This document shows, one piece after another, positions 26,937-36,265 of a DNA stretch of 64,000 bases. How positions within the stretch are numbered: the stretch's first letter is position 1; each line of letters opens with the position of its first letter. The DNA lies in assembly GCF_900101595.1 (NCBI RefSeq), contig NZ_FMYY01000015.1, forward strand, positions 1 through 64,000, read 5' to 3'. Source of the stretch: Paenibacillus sp. cl123 (GTDB lineage: Bacteria > Bacillota > Bacilli > Paenibacillales > NBRC-103111). The position numbers were made by a program, and so were the translations under genes. Under the pieces are notes generated by a model, which made no database searches, was not told where the DNA came from, and saw only the letters and a program-made list of their open reading frames with translations.

Positions 26937-28970
26937 GTGCAGCCGACGCAGAAGCTTTGGTGGCAGAAGCCGCTGCGGATCATTCAGCCTAATCTGCAGG
27001 TCCGGGATACGGACCGGATTCAGCCCCGCAGGTTGGCCGCCCAGATGAAGGACATGGGCGCGAACGCGATTGTGTTTAATGTAGGAGGCATCTATGCCTG
27101 GTATCCGTCCAAGGTGCCGTTTCATACGGTCAACGGGCATCTGCCGCCTCATACGGATCTGCTGGATAATGTAATCAAGGCTTGTCATGAAGAGGGAATC
27201 CGCTTTATCGCCCGGTTTGACTTCAGCAAGGCGGAGGATTCGGTTTATCTGCGCCGTCCGGAGTGGTTCGTCCGCAAGGAGGGAGGGGAGCCCGAGATTG
27301 TCGGTGCGGGTCGGCCCGGACCCTGGCCACTGCTGATGAATACGTGCATCAACAGCGGTTACCGGAATGACGGCGTGGCGGCGCCTGTGCTGCGCGAGGT
27401 GTTGAGCCGTTACGAGATTGACGGCGTTTTCTTCAACGCGCCCGGGTATATGTTCTGCCGCTGCGCGCGGTGCGGCCGCAAGTACAGGGAGCTGTACGGC
27501 AAGGAGCTTCCGCCCTACAGCGCAGAGCTGGAGCCGGGTTTCGCCTCCCGGTGCATGCGCGATAATATGGAGCTGCTGCATGGGCTGATCAAGCAAACCC
27601 GTCCCGAAGTGGCGATGATTCTGTACTATAATTTGTACCGGGACAACTTGTACGAGCGGGCGGAGACTACGGATCTGCTGTGCACGGAGCCGCAGGATAT
27701 CCTGTCGCTCGGCCAGGCCCATATCCCGGAATTCTGGAAGCCGGCGCTCAGCATCAAGCTGGGACGTTCGCTGCCGGAGCGTCCCGCCCCTTTCGGCATT
27801 GTCCACTCTTGTCCGGGCATGGACTGGCGGCATACGGGTCTGCCGGTGGCCGAATACCGGTTCTGGCTGGCGCAGATTCCAGCCGGCGGCGGTCAGATCT
27901 GGCATTCGCTGACCGGCGTGCCGGATACAATAACCGATAAGCGAATCTTGAGCACTGTGGCGGAGCTGAACGCGCATGTCGCCCGGGTCGAATCGCATAT
28001 GGACGGGGCCGAGCCGCTGGCCCAGGTCGCCTTGCTGTGGAATGCCGACCGTTCGGCGGAGGGCTGGGCGGATGCGCTGATCAACAAGCAAGTCCCCTTC
28101 GACGTGCTGCTGACCGAGCAGGCGGTGCCCGAGCGGCTGGTCCGATACAGGGCGCTGCTTATCCCGGAAGGCTTCGTTTATCCGGAAGGCTTCGTTCGGA
28201 CGCTGGAGGACTACGTCAATCAGGGCGGCTATGTGATCACGGAGGGCTTGCTGCCTGAAGGAACGGAGGGGCTGCCGGAGCTGCTTGGAATCAGCGGCGA
28301 TATTTGCGTCAGTGAGCCGCTGACGGCGTCTTACCTGAGATTTGAAGGAAAACACAATCCGCTGCAGGCCGGTCTGGAAGAGACGGAGCTGATCGCCCAC
28401 CGGGGCCGGGTCGTGTATTGCCGTCCGGAAAGCGCCTCCTGCCGCGTACTGGCCACGCTTGTCCCGCCCTTCTCTCCGCTGGAGAGTGTAGGAGCTCCGC
28501 CGGAGCGCGCGTCTCTGCCGGTCAGCCATACCGATCTGCCGCTCGCGCTGCTGAACCGTACGGGCACGGGAGGAGTGCTTTACTTTCCGTTCTCGGTCAG
28601 CCATCTGATTAACGAATATAAGCTCGAGGAGCATTACAAGCTGGTGGAGAACGGCATCCATCTGGCGCTTGGCGAGGAGCGTCTTCTTCGTATCACGTCT
28701 TATCAGGGGCTTCAGGTCACCCTGTTCCGCAAGGACGGCGATCTGCTGCTGCATCTGGTTAATGGAGCCGGGCGCCGCCCTCTTCGGACGACGCTCCCGC
28801 TGCATGACCTGGAGGTTGAGCTTCTCGTGGAGCATCCGTCCGGGACTTACCGGGTGCAGCCTTTGATCGAAGGGCAGGAGCTGGCAAGCCGGATAGAAGA
28901 AGGTAGGCTGCGCTTCACAGTCCCAAGGCTTGACGTCTGGGAATGCATCCGCATTTCGCTCGACACCTGA
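26937..28970 (+). CDS. GHL6-like TIM-barrel glycoside hydrolase-like protein, copy 2
   Basis: Protein of 677 residues, homologous along its length to the protein at 21177. Equivalent motifs are RIIQPNLQVRD, ANAIVFNVGGIYAWYP, FIARFDFSKAEDS, RRPEWFVR, DGVFFNAPGYMFCRCARCG, and TLEDYVNQGGYVITEG in the flavodoxin-like middle domain. No signal peptide, so intracellular. GTG 26937 follows AAGGAGG by seven bases; the frame upstream runs through the stem-loop and is rejected. It probably acts on oligosaccharides brought in by the neighbouring importer. The two copies have diverged considerably, so they may handle different linkages. Activity unknown. Confidence 0.72.
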   Translation: MQPTQKLWWQKPLRIIQPNLQVRDTDRIQPRRLAAQMKDMGANAIVFNVGGIYAWYPSKVPFHTVNGHLPPHTDLLDNVIKACHEEGIRFIARFDFSKAEDSVYLRRPEWFVRKEGGEPEIVGAGRPGPWPLLMNTCINSGYRNDGVAAPVLREVLSRYEIDGVFFNAPGYMFCRCARCGRKYRELYGKELPPYSAELEPGFASRCMRDNMELLHGLIKQTRPEVAMILYYNLYRDNLYERAETTDLLCTEPQDILSLGQAHIPEFWKPALSIKLGRSLPERPAPFGIVHSCPGMDWRHTGLPVAEYRFWLAQIPAGGGQIWHSLTGVPDTITDKRILSTVAELNAHVARVESHMDGAEPLAQVALLWNADRSAEGWADALINKQVPFDVLLTEQAVPERLVRYRALLIPEGFVYPEGFVRTLEDYVNQGGYVITEGLLPEGTEGLPELLGISGDICVSEPLTASYLRFEGKHNPLQAGLEETELIAHRGRVVYCRPESASCRVLATLVPPFSPLESVGAPPERASLPVSHTDLPLALLNRTGTGGVLYFPFSVSHLINEYKLEEHYKLVENGIHLALGEERLLRITSYQGLQVTLFRKDGDLLLHLVNGAGRRPLRTTLPLHDLEVELLVEHPSGTYRVQPLIEGQELASRIEEGRLRFTVPRLDVWECIRISLDT

Positions 28971-29016
28971 CATCAGCTATAATGAGGGAAAGCTTTCCGG
29001 CAAAGGGGTGAGCCTA

Positions 29017-31344
29017 ATGAAGTCAACGCTTCTTGCGGTCCAAGCTTTGTTCCGTTGGCTGCTGCCAACCCATAATTATTTGAAACGTCTGATTTGGTTA
29101 GGATGCATCTCGGTAGCCATCCCCATCGTACTGGCGGGAAGCGCTTATTATCATTTTTCGATGAAGAAGCTGACCGTGCAGTTTCAGGAGGATAACAGGG
29201 CCTCGCTCAGACAGCTGAAGGATCGGGTAGAAAGCGCATTGACGGGCATCGAGCATGAGTCGCTGCAGCTTGCCAGCCATCCGCTTCTTAAGGGCTCGCT
29301 CGGCCGGCCGGACTATGGCTCCGACATCATAAGCCAGGTGGAGCTGCTCGACTTTTTCCAGCTGCACAAAAATACGAACAGTCTCATTCAGGAAATTATT
29401 TTTTATGATGACCGCTCGGCCACGGCGCTTTCCAGCTATTACGGACTAGCCCGACTGGACGATTTTCCGCAAGCGGAGGATATCCGGGGTCTGCTGAGCG
29501 GCCAGGAGCCGGCCGGCTGGCTGTATCTGCCTGAATCCGGTAGCCATGGCTATATCTCGTATATACGCCGTTTGCCGATAATGGACAGAGGCAATCCGCA
29601 AGGCCTGCTTATTATTCAAGTGCCGGAGGAGGCGCTTCGGGAGCTGCTGAGAAGCTATTCGATCAGCTTGATGAATCAGCAGGTGAAGGTCGTGGATTCC
29701 CACAACCGGATTATATTGGACACCTCGGGGAGAGAAGAGCTGGGACGCGACGCCGCCGAAGACCCGGACTTGAACCGGGCGCTGGTCGGCGAACAGCGGA
29801 CCGGGCAGTACGTGCTGGAGCGGGAAGAAGGCCGCGAGCTGATCGCGTACGACAAGAACGCTTACGGGCGGACTTATGTGTCGCTGCTGCCGGAGCGGGA
29901 GATGATTGAGCAGCTCGGCTGGATCCGGGCCTTGATCGTGTTCTCCGTGTCGATATTTTTGCTGATCGGCATGCTGCTCACCTTCTTCTCCTCCAAGCTT
30001 GCCTATAATCCGATCCAGAAGCTGCTGCAATACGGTGAGCATCTGCGCCGAAGCGGGCCGGATGAGCGGCCGAAGGGCAACGAAATCGAATATATCCGTT
30101 CCTGCCTCAGCTATCTGAACGAGCAGGCGGAGTCGCTGGATCAGTATGTGAAAAATGTACAGCCCGATCTGCGGGAACGGTTTCTGCAAAAGCAGCTTCA
30201 AGGCGGGGGGTCGAAAAACCGGAAGGAGCTGGAGCAGGCCTGCCGGAAATTTCATATCGAGGCGGACGGCCAGTTCGTCGTGCTGATTACGAAGGTGGAG
30301 AATCTGCTGAAGGAGAAGCGGTTCCTCCCTCACGAGGGGGCCGTGATCGTATTCGCAGTCAAAAATGTCATGTCGGAGCTGCTGGCCCGCTTTCCCGACA
30401 TGACCGGCTACGTCGTGGACAAGGATGAGCGGGAGGCGGTAGCGGTGATTCGTTTCGGAGAGGAAACGTCCGCCTCTGCCATCCGGCATATGCTGCTAGC
30501 TTACAGCGAGCAGGTGCGCGACGCATTGGCGGACTACTTGTCGTTCACCGTGTCGACGGGGATCGGCCGGCCTGCCGGGCTGGAGGAGCTGAACGCTTCC
30601 TACAAGGCGGCCCGTCATGCGCTGCAGTTCCGGCTGCTTCACGATGCGGATACGATCTTATTCTACGAGGATATGATCGGAATCGAACGTCATCCGATGT
30701 TCATCTACCCGAGGGAAATCGAAGAAAGCATCCTGGAGCTGCTCTGGACCGGAGACCTGGAACCCGCCGAGCTGGCGCTTCAGCAGTTTGCCCAGCGGAT
30801 GCGTGCGGCAGAGTCGTACAATATTGTGTTCCAATGCTATCAGGTGCTGCTGTCCTCGATCATTCAGCATTTGGAGGAGAAGGGGCCTGGCGTACTGGAG
30901 CTGCTAGGAGACAACCTGTTCGACCAGCTAAAGGGCAATCATTCGTCTCAGGAGATGCATGACTGGTTCATCGAGGTGCTGTTCCCGCTGTATCAGCAGA
31001 TTAGTCACGAGCTCCGTACGAAATCAACCCGGCTTCTGATCCAGCGCGTACGCAGCCATATTGCCAATCATCCGGACGGAACGCATTCGCTGTCCGAATG
31101 CGCGGAGCTAGTAGGGGTAAGCCCTTCTTACCTGAGCCGCTTGTTTAAAAAGGAAACGGGTGTCTCGTTCATCGAATATGTGATGGAGCACAAGGTGGAG
31201 AAGGCGAAGCAGCTGCTTCGCGAGACCGACCGCAGCGTGGTGGAGATCGCCGAAATCGTCGGCTATTCCGAGCGCAATCTGAACAGGGCGTTTCAGCGTT
31301 TCGTGCAGATGTCTCCGAAGCAGTATAGGCTGTCCAAACGGTAA
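29017..31344 (+). CDS. membrane-anchored AraC-family transcriptional regulator
   Basis: Protein of 775 residues. Membrane helix about 20-45, extracytoplasmic sensor domain to about 300, second helix around 305-325 (LIVFSVSIFLLIGMLLTFF), then a cytoplasmic linker. A C-terminal AraC DNA-binding domain follows, with VGVSPSYLSRLFKKETGVSF and VGYSERNLNRAFQRFV. Its gene follows the second GHL6-like gene by 46 bases, so it is probably in the same transcript and autoregulated. ATG 29017 is preferred over the upstream open frame (28930) for AAAGGGGTGA. Likely regulator of the GHL6 locus. Confidence 0.85.
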   Translation: MKSTLLAVQALFRWLLPTHNYLKRLIWLGCISVAIPIVLAGSAYYHFSMKKLTVQFQEDNRASLRQLKDRVESALTGIEHESLQLASHPLLKGSLGRPDYGSDIISQVELLDFFQLHKNTNSLIQEIIFYDDRSATALSSYYGLARLDDFPQAEDIRGLLSGQEPAGWLYLPESGSHGYISYIRRLPIMDRGNPQGLLIIQVPEEALRELLRSYSISLMNQQVKVVDSHNRIILDTSGREELGRDAAEDPDLNRALVGEQRTGQYVLEREEGRELIAYDKNAYGRTYVSLLPEREMIEQLGWIRALIVFSVSIFLLIGMLLTFFSSKLAYNPIQKLLQYGEHLRRSGPDERPKGNEIEYIRSCLSYLNEQAESLDQYVKNVQPDLRERFLQKQLQGGGSKNRKELEQACRKFHIEADGQFVVLITKVENLLKEKRFLPHEGAVIVFAVKNVMSELLARFPDMTGYVVDKDEREAVAVIRFGEETSASAIRHMLLAYSEQVRDALADYLSFTVSTGIGRPAGLEELNASYKAARHALQFRLLHDADTILFYEDMIGIERHPMFIYPREIEESILELLWTGDLEPAELALQQFAQRMRAAESYNIVFQCYQVLLSSIIQHLEEKGPGVLELLGDNLFDQLKGNHSSQEMHDWFIEVLFPLYQQISHELRTKSTRLLIQRVRSHIANHPDGTHSLSECAELVGVSPSYLSRLFKKETGVSFIEYVMEHKVEKAKQLLRETDRSVVEIAEIVGYSERNLNRAFQRFVQMSPKQYRLSKR

Positions 31345-31552
31345 GACCTTTCGGGTTGAGCAGCCTGGCGTTCATCTTTAATCGGAGTCCGCAGGCTGCT
31401 ATGGATGCCCGGGCGGCGGATTCGGGCGGAATGCTACCGGCTAACAGCATCCCTTGGTTAAGCGAGGCTTCGCCGACGAAAGTACAACATGGATATAAGC
31501 ATGAGTGTTATATAGTTATGTGCAGAGCGCAATTATAAAGGAGGACTTGGTT

Positions 31553-32431
31553 ATGGCTTTGCAGCCTGGAAGCGCAGTCGGATTTATCGGAATTGGAGTT
31601 ATGGGCAAAAGCATGGCCGGGAATCTATTGGAGGCCGGATATAAGCTGCATGTATACACTCGGACGCCGGAAAAAGCGGAGGAGCTTGTCAGCCGGGGAG
31701 CGGTCTGGCATGATTCTCCCGCGGCGCTGGCGGAAGTTTGCGATGCCGTCCTCACGATGGTGGGTTATCCGAAGGATGTGGAGGAGATCTACCTCGGCGA
31801 GCGTGGACTGATCGCTCATGCGAAGCAAGGCGCCTATCTGATCGACATGACGACCTCAAGTCCTCTGCTGGCCGGTCGGATTTATGAAGCGGCGGCCGAG
31901 CGCGGACTGCATGCGCTCGACGCTCCGGTGTCGGGAGGAGACGTGGGCGCAAGAGAGCGGAGGCTGTCCATCATGGTCGGAGGCGGCGAGGAGGCCTTCG
32001 CAGCGGTTCGGCCTTTGCTGGAGACGATGGGGACTAATATCGTGCTGCAGGGAGAAGCCGGAGCCGGCCAGCATACGAAAATGTGCAATCAGATCGCGAT
32101 CGCGTCGAATATGCTGGGCGTCTGCGAAGCGTTGGCTTATGCACAGGCTTCCGGCCTGGAGCCGCAGAAGGTGCTGAAAAGCATCGAGACAGGCGCCGCA
32201 GGCAGCTGGTCGTTAAGCAATCTGGCGCCTCGGATTATCGACGGCAATTATGAGCCGGGCTTCTATATCAAGCATTTTATCAAGGATATGGGCATCGCGC
32301 TGGAAGCGGCCAAGGAGATGAAGCTGGAGCTGCCCGGGCTGGCTCTGGCTGAATCGATCTATCGTCGGCTTGCCGATCAGGGCTATGCGGAGAAAGGCAC
32401 CCAGGCGCTGTATAAAGCTTACCGGGAGTAA
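31553..32431 (+). CDS. NAD(P)-dependent beta-hydroxyacid dehydrogenase (tartronate semialdehyde reductase-like)
   Basis: Protein of 292 residues. Rossmann motif GFIGIGVMGKSMAGNL, substrate-binding DAPVSGGDVGARERRLSIMVGG, and the catalytic lysine segment GAGQHTKMCNQ. The family includes 3-hydroxyisobutyrate dehydrogenase and 2-hydroxy-3-oxopropionate (tartronate semialdehyde) reductase. Glycerate kinase and a diacid-type regulator nearby favour the latter. ATG lies eight bases after AAAGGAGG. It is separate from the minus-strand genes beyond the shared terminator. Confidence 0.82.
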   Translation: MALQPGSAVGFIGIGVMGKSMAGNLLEAGYKLHVYTRTPEKAEELVSRGAVWHDSPAALAEVCDAVLTMVGYPKDVEEIYLGERGLIAHAKQGAYLIDMTTSSPLLAGRIYEAAAERGLHALDAPVSGGDVGARERRLSIMVGGGEEAFAAVRPLLETMGTNIVLQGEAGAGQHTKMCNQIAIASNMLGVCEALAYAQASGLEPQKVLKSIETGAAGSWSLSNLAPRIIDGNYEPGFYIKHFIKDMGIALEAAKEMKLELPGLALAESIYRRLADQGYAEKGTQALYKAYRE

Positions 32432-32599
32432 GGTTACCGCGAGGTTCGACAAAATTCGTTCCATGTGGAACAATTTTCTCGCAGGGCCCCCGATAATTCG
32501 ACAGCCGCAAACGACGTTCTTCATCCTTTCGGTAGCCGCTGGAGATTATGCGGCATTCGAAAGCAGGTAATCGCAGAATCGGGGCAGCGCTCCGAGGAC

Positions 32600-32652
32600 G
32601 AAAAACATGCATGGGCGAGTCAGGTGCCGACTCGCCTGTGCATGTTTTTTTG
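32600..32652. terminator. bidirectional terminator between convergent genes
   Basis: ACATGCATGGGCGAGT and ACTCGCCTGTGCATGT pair, with AAAAA to the left and TTTTTTT to the right. It serves the dehydrogenase gene on the plus strand and glycerate kinase on the minus strand. Confidence 0.9.
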
Positions 32653-32698
32653 CGCGCTTCTTGAGCAATGAGCGATATCCCCTTCCGTGACGGCTTGG

Positions 32699-33838
32699 CT
32701 ATCTCGCCGCCTTCAGCAGACGAAGCAGCTGCCCGGCCGTCGTCCGCAGACGCTCCCGGGTATACTCGGGGTTCATCGCCTGGTCCAGCGGCAGCGGGCC
32801 GCCGACGATGGGGAAATAGGCCGTGATGCCATGCTCGTTCAAGGCTTCGGCTGCGGGATCTACGGCACCGGCCAAAGCTACGACGGGTACCCCCAGCTTG
32901 GCGGCAAGCCGTGCCACTCCGAAGGGAACCTTGCCCCGGACGGTCTGTCCGTCCAGCCTGCCTTCTCCCGTGATCACGAGCTGCGCCCCCTCCAGGCGGG
33001 CCGGCAAGCCGATCATCTCCAGCATCAGGCCGATGCCGGATTCCAGCGTGCCGCCGAGGCAGCCGACGAAGGCTGCGCCCAAGCCTCCGGCGGCTCCGGC
33101 TCCCGGTACGTCGGCGATGTCTGCTCCGGACCAGATGCGGACAGCATCGGCCCATTGTCTGAGACCCTGGTCCAGCAGCTGTATGTCGGCTGGGCCGGCG
33201 CCCTTCTGCGAAGCGAATATATGCGCGGCGCCTTCCGGTCCATACAGCGGGTTGTCCACGTCACAGGCGACACGGAAGCGGCAGTCCTGCAGCTCAGGCA
33301 GAGCCCCGGACGAATCCACGGAGCAAATATCGAGCAGGGCCGCTCCCCCGCGTCCGATCTCCGTCCCGCAGGCATCGAGAAAACGGTACCCGAGCGCTTG
33401 CAGCATACCGACGCCCGCATCGTTGGTGGCGCTGCCGCCCAGGCCGATAATAAACTCTCTGACGCCTTGGCGGACGGCGGTCCGTATCATCTCGCCGACG
33501 CCGAAGGTCGTCGTGCGCAGCGGATTGCGCTCGGCCTCCGGCACCAGAGTAAGCCCGCAGGCGGCCGCCGTCTCGATGACGGCGGTGCGCCCATCGTCCA
33601 GCACGCCGTATGCGGCGGTCACGGTTTGTCCGATCGGGCCGGTGACGTCCAGTTGTACAAGCCGTCCCCCGCTTGCGGCTACAAGCGCCTCTACCGTCCC
33701 CTCGCCGCCGTCAGCTACCGGCAGGGACACGATGTCGGCCTCCGGATATACGCCGCGGACGCCCTCTGCAATGGCGGCGCTAGCCTCCTGAGAGGTCACG
33801 CTGCCCTTGAACGAATCGATTGCAATGACAACCTTCAT
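32699..33838 (-). CDS. glycerate kinase (GarK/GlxK family)
   Basis: Protein of 379 residues of the glycerate kinase type I family. Motifs are VIAIDSFKGSVTSQEA at the N terminus, VADGGEGTVEAL, GLGGSATNDAGVGMLQALG, and TGEGRLDGQTVRGK. It phosphorylates D-glycerate to 2-phosphoglycerate and so links C3 acids to glycolysis. ATG 33838 follows CAGGAGGACAGGAAG and matches the family N terminus; the frame open to 34135 is not family-like. Downstream of the CdaR-like regulator on the same strand with a 232-base gap. Confidence 0.92.
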   Translation of the reverse strand: MKVVIAIDSFKGSVTSQEASAAIAEGVRGVYPEADIVSLPVADGGEGTVEALVAASGGRLVQLDVTGPIGQTVTAAYGVLDDGRTAVIETAAACGLTLVPEAERNPLRTTTFGVGEMIRTAVRQGVREFIIGLGGSATNDAGVGMLQALGYRFLDACGTEIGRGGAALLDICSVDSSGALPELQDCRFRVACDVDNPLYGPEGAAHIFASQKGAGPADIQLLDQGLRQWADAVRIWSGADIADVPGAGAAGGLGAAFVGCLGGTLESGIGLMLEMIGLPARLEGAQLVITGEGRLDGQTVRGKVPFGVARLAAKLGVPVVALAGAVDPAAEALNEHGITAYFPIVGGPLPLDQAMNPEYTRERLRTTAGQLLRLLKAAR

Positions 33839-33878
33839 CTTCCTGTCCTCCTGTCCTGATCTAATTAAGCTACTTCGA

Positions 33879-33884
33879 ATTATA
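33879..33884 (-). promoter_or_regulatory. candidate -10 of the glycerate kinase gene
   Basis: TATAAT on the minus strand about 40 bases before the start codon. No convincing -35 is seen at 16-18 bases, so the promoter may need an activator such as the adjacent CdaR-like protein. Confidence 0.35.
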
Positions 33885-34070
33885 CAATCCGGACAAGGAA
33901 CCAGGCTATGTTCGGAAGGCTGAAAGGGAGGGAGCGATTTTGGCAGACATACCAAAACGGCGGACAATGGGCAAGCTGAGGCTGGATCGGGAGCGATCCG
34001 GCCTGCTTTGCTGCCGGGTTGGACGGCCCGGCAGGCCGAAGCCGCGGAAACGGAAGCCAATCGGCCGGAT

Positions 34071-35186
34071 TCAGCCTGCCCCGGGCTCTTGGTCAGGCGA
34101 AGTTTTATCCAGCAGCAGACCGACGTACAGCTCAATGGACTGGCGGTATTCGCGCGGGTCCAGACCGGTTTTGGCCGTAATTTTGTCGAGCCTGTATTGC
34201 AAAGTATTTTTATGCAGGAAGAGCGCCTTGGCCGTTTCCTTCAAGGATAAGTTATGACGATAATAAGATCGCAGCATCGTACGGTCCTCCTCCGTCAAGG
34301 CGCCAAGCCGAAGCTCGGTGAAGTCGCGCTTCACCGAATCGGGGAGCTGGTGAAGCAGCATGTCCAGACGCATGCTGCCATAAGCCTGGCAAGTCAAGCC
34401 GCGGGCGGCCGCATAGCTGAGAGCGGTATGAGCGTGGCGGTAGGATAGCTGTGCCTCGCGCCAGCTGCGGCAATCGCCGATGCCTGCCCGCACCGCGGAG
34501 CCCTCCCGGCCGAGGTCCTCCAGCAGCCGGACGACGGCCGGATAGCGGCTTTGCCCGGCGATCACGGCGTACCGGTTCGGAAACAGATAAGCGTAAAGCC
34601 TCGATTCCGAGCTTCGAAGCAGCTCGGGCAGCGGCGGGTCAAAGGCACCGCTGCTTCCTGACCATCCCGTGCATTCCAGCAAGATTACGAACAAGGGTTC
34701 ATGCAAAGAAACCTCCAACTGCTCAAGAGCCGGCTGCAGGGAGGAAAATTCCAGCCCTGGAGCCTCTCCGAACAGAAGCAGCCGGGCAGCGGCCGAGCGG
34801 ATTTCATCCAGCGACTGCCTGGCATGCGTCTGCAGCTGCTCGCGAATCAGCACCTCCGTAATCTTGGTCAGCAGAAATCCCGAGGAGCGGCAGACCTCCG
34901 GATCACCCGAGATGCCTATCGCTCCAAAGCGGTACCCGTCCACGACGATCGGATAATTAATGCCTTGCCGCGAGCCCTGCCAAGGCTCCGTATCCCGGAC
35001 TTCAACCGGATGCTCCTGACCGGAGGCATAACGCCCCGCCTGATGGAAGGTCCCGATGCGCTCCGAAGCTGTGCTGGCGATGATGACTCCGTCCGAGTCT
35101 ATCAAGTTGATATCGTAGCCGATGACTTCCTTGGCCGAATCGACGATCGTCTGCGCGAGCTCGGCGCTAATGCGGTAATGATGCAT
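34071..35186 (-). CDS. CdaR-family (sugar diacid) transcriptional regulator
   Basis: Protein of 371 residues. The N-terminal diacid-recognition domain (about 1-130) shows ISAELAQTIVDSAKEVIGYDINLID and GAIGISGDPE. A middle GGDEF-like region follows. The C-terminal PucR/HTH_30 domain has YRHNLSLKETAKALFLHKNTLQYRLDKI. The family activates glycerate/glucarate genes on binding glycerate or diacids. The start ATG at 35186 overlaps the end of the AraC gene by 20 bases; AAGGAGG lies about 13 bases upstream. It fits control of the neighbouring glycerate kinase. Confidence 0.88.
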   Translation of the reverse strand: MHHYRISAELAQTIVDSAKEVIGYDINLIDSDGVIIASTASERIGTFHQAGRYASGQEHPVEVRDTEPWQGSRQGINYPIVVDGYRFGAIGISGDPEVCRSSGFLLTKITEVLIREQLQTHARQSLDEIRSAAARLLLFGEAPGLEFSSLQPALEQLEVSLHEPLFVILLECTGWSGSSGAFDPPLPELLRSSESRLYAYLFPNRYAVIAGQSRYPAVVRLLEDLGREGSAVRAGIGDCRSWREAQLSYRHAHTALSYAAARGLTCQAYGSMRLDMLLHQLPDSVKRDFTELRLGALTEEDRTMLRSYYRHNLSLKETAKALFLHKNTLQYRLDKITAKTGLDPREYRQSIELYVGLLLDKTSPDQEPGAG

Positions 35187-36129
35187 GGCGGCGTATGTCC
35201 TCCTTGGCCCAGGCGGCGGCAGCCCCGGCTGGGGCGGAGCTGCCGCTTGGGCTTTTTCTTGCGCGCTTGCGGTAAGCGGCCGGCGTGCAGCCGAAGTGCT
35301 GCTTGAACATGACATTGAAATAGCTGAGGCTGTTGAAGCCGGTGTTCAGGGCGATCTCCATCACCTTCTTGTCAGAGCGCTGAAGCAGCAGAGAGGCCTG
35401 CCTTACCCGGTACAGGTTCATGTATTTCACCGGTGTCATGGAAGTCATTCTCCTGAAAAACCGGCAGAAATAGGACTCGTTCATCGCGGCCGCTTCGGCC
35501 AGTGACTTGAGCGTGATAGGCTCGGAATAATGCTGTTCGATATAAATAATCGCCGCCTTCAACCGCTCGTCGCTGCCGCCTCCGGAGGGGCCTTCGTCTT
35601 CGGCGGCGTCCTTCATGCCGATTAGGCCGGACACCGCCAGACATAGCAATCCCTTGACGGTCAACTCCAGCGCGGGCTCCCGGGAGCTGCCCGCCTGAAA
35701 CAGCCTCCTCAGCATCGCCAGCAGCTCGCGTTCCGGCTCCGACTGCAGCGTAATATGAACCGGAACTCGGTAGGCCTTGCGGATGAGAGGGAGCAAGTAT
35801 TGCTCATGAATGACATCAAGCGGACCGCTGCCCAGCAGACTGGCATGGAAGACGACAGCCAGAAACGAGCATGGATTCCCGCCAGCCACCTGACCGGAAT
35901 GAAGCTCGCCCGCATTCACAAAGACGGCTTCCCCCGTCTTCAGGAAATAGTCGCGTGCGCCGATCCGCAGCTTGGCTTCGCCTTCCGTGATCATCAGAAA
36001 CTCCAGTTCTTCATGCCAATGCAGATCGAGCAGCCGCTCCTCGGGCGGACAACGGACCGCATATACGCTGGCCGGATAATTGGGATCGCCATGGATGCGA
36101 TTTTCTTTTAATGCCCAATCCTTGTTCAC
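35167..36129 (-). CDS. AraC-family transcriptional regulator with cupin-like sensor domain
   Basis: Soluble regulator of 320 residues. The N-terminal cupin-like domain (about 30-130; LHWHEELEFLMITEGEAKLRI and NAGELHSG) is followed by a C-terminal AraC domain with AAAMNESYFCRFFRRMTSMTP and TGFNSLSYFNVMFKQHFG. The GTG start at 36129 follows AAGGAGCGATTTC. The track upstream to 36246 crosses the divergent promoter. Divergent from the GH31 gene, with three phased direct repeats between, so it probably controls that gene. It overlaps the CdaR-like gene downstream. Confidence 0.88.
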   Translation of the reverse strand: MNKDWALKENRIHGDPNYPASVYAVRCPPEERLLDLHWHEELEFLMITEGEAKLRIGARDYFLKTGEAVFVNAGELHSGQVAGGNPCSFLAVVFHASLLGSGPLDVIHEQYLLPLIRKAYRVPVHITLQSEPERELLAMLRRLFQAGSSREPALELTVKGLLCLAVSGLIGMKDAAEDEGPSGGGSDERLKAAIIYIEQHYSEPITLKSLAEAAAMNESYFCRFFRRMTSMTPVKYMNLYRVRQASLLLQRSDKKVMEIALNTGFNSLSYFNVMFKQHFGCTPAAYRKRARKSPSGSSAPAGAAAAWAKEDIRRHASLPH

Positions 36130-36173
36130 GAAATCGCTCCTTTCAGCGATTATATACGTGTTATAAGCAAAAA

Positions 36174-36243
36174 GGTCAATATTATATAAATATTGGTCAA
36201 TATTCCGTTGGAACACGATTAAAAAAGTCAATATCATTATAAT
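36174..36243. promoter_or_regulatory. three helically phased GGTCAATATT repeats and GH31 -10 box
   Basis: GGTCAATATT at 36174-36183 and 36195-36204, and AGTCAATATC at 36226-36235, start 21 and 31 bases apart, i.e. about two and three DNA turns. TATAAT follows at 36238-36243 without a recognisable -35, so the third repeat sits where an activator would contact polymerase. Lies in the 136-base spacer between the AraC regulator and the GH31 gene. Confidence 0.65.
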
Positions 36244-36265
36244 CAAATCGAAGGAGGGATCGCAA

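Noticed and set aside
26820..28973. Minus-strand open frame of 717 codons
   Set aside because: Mirrors the second GHL6-like gene exactly; that gene has a paralogue at 21177, which proves the plus-strand frame.
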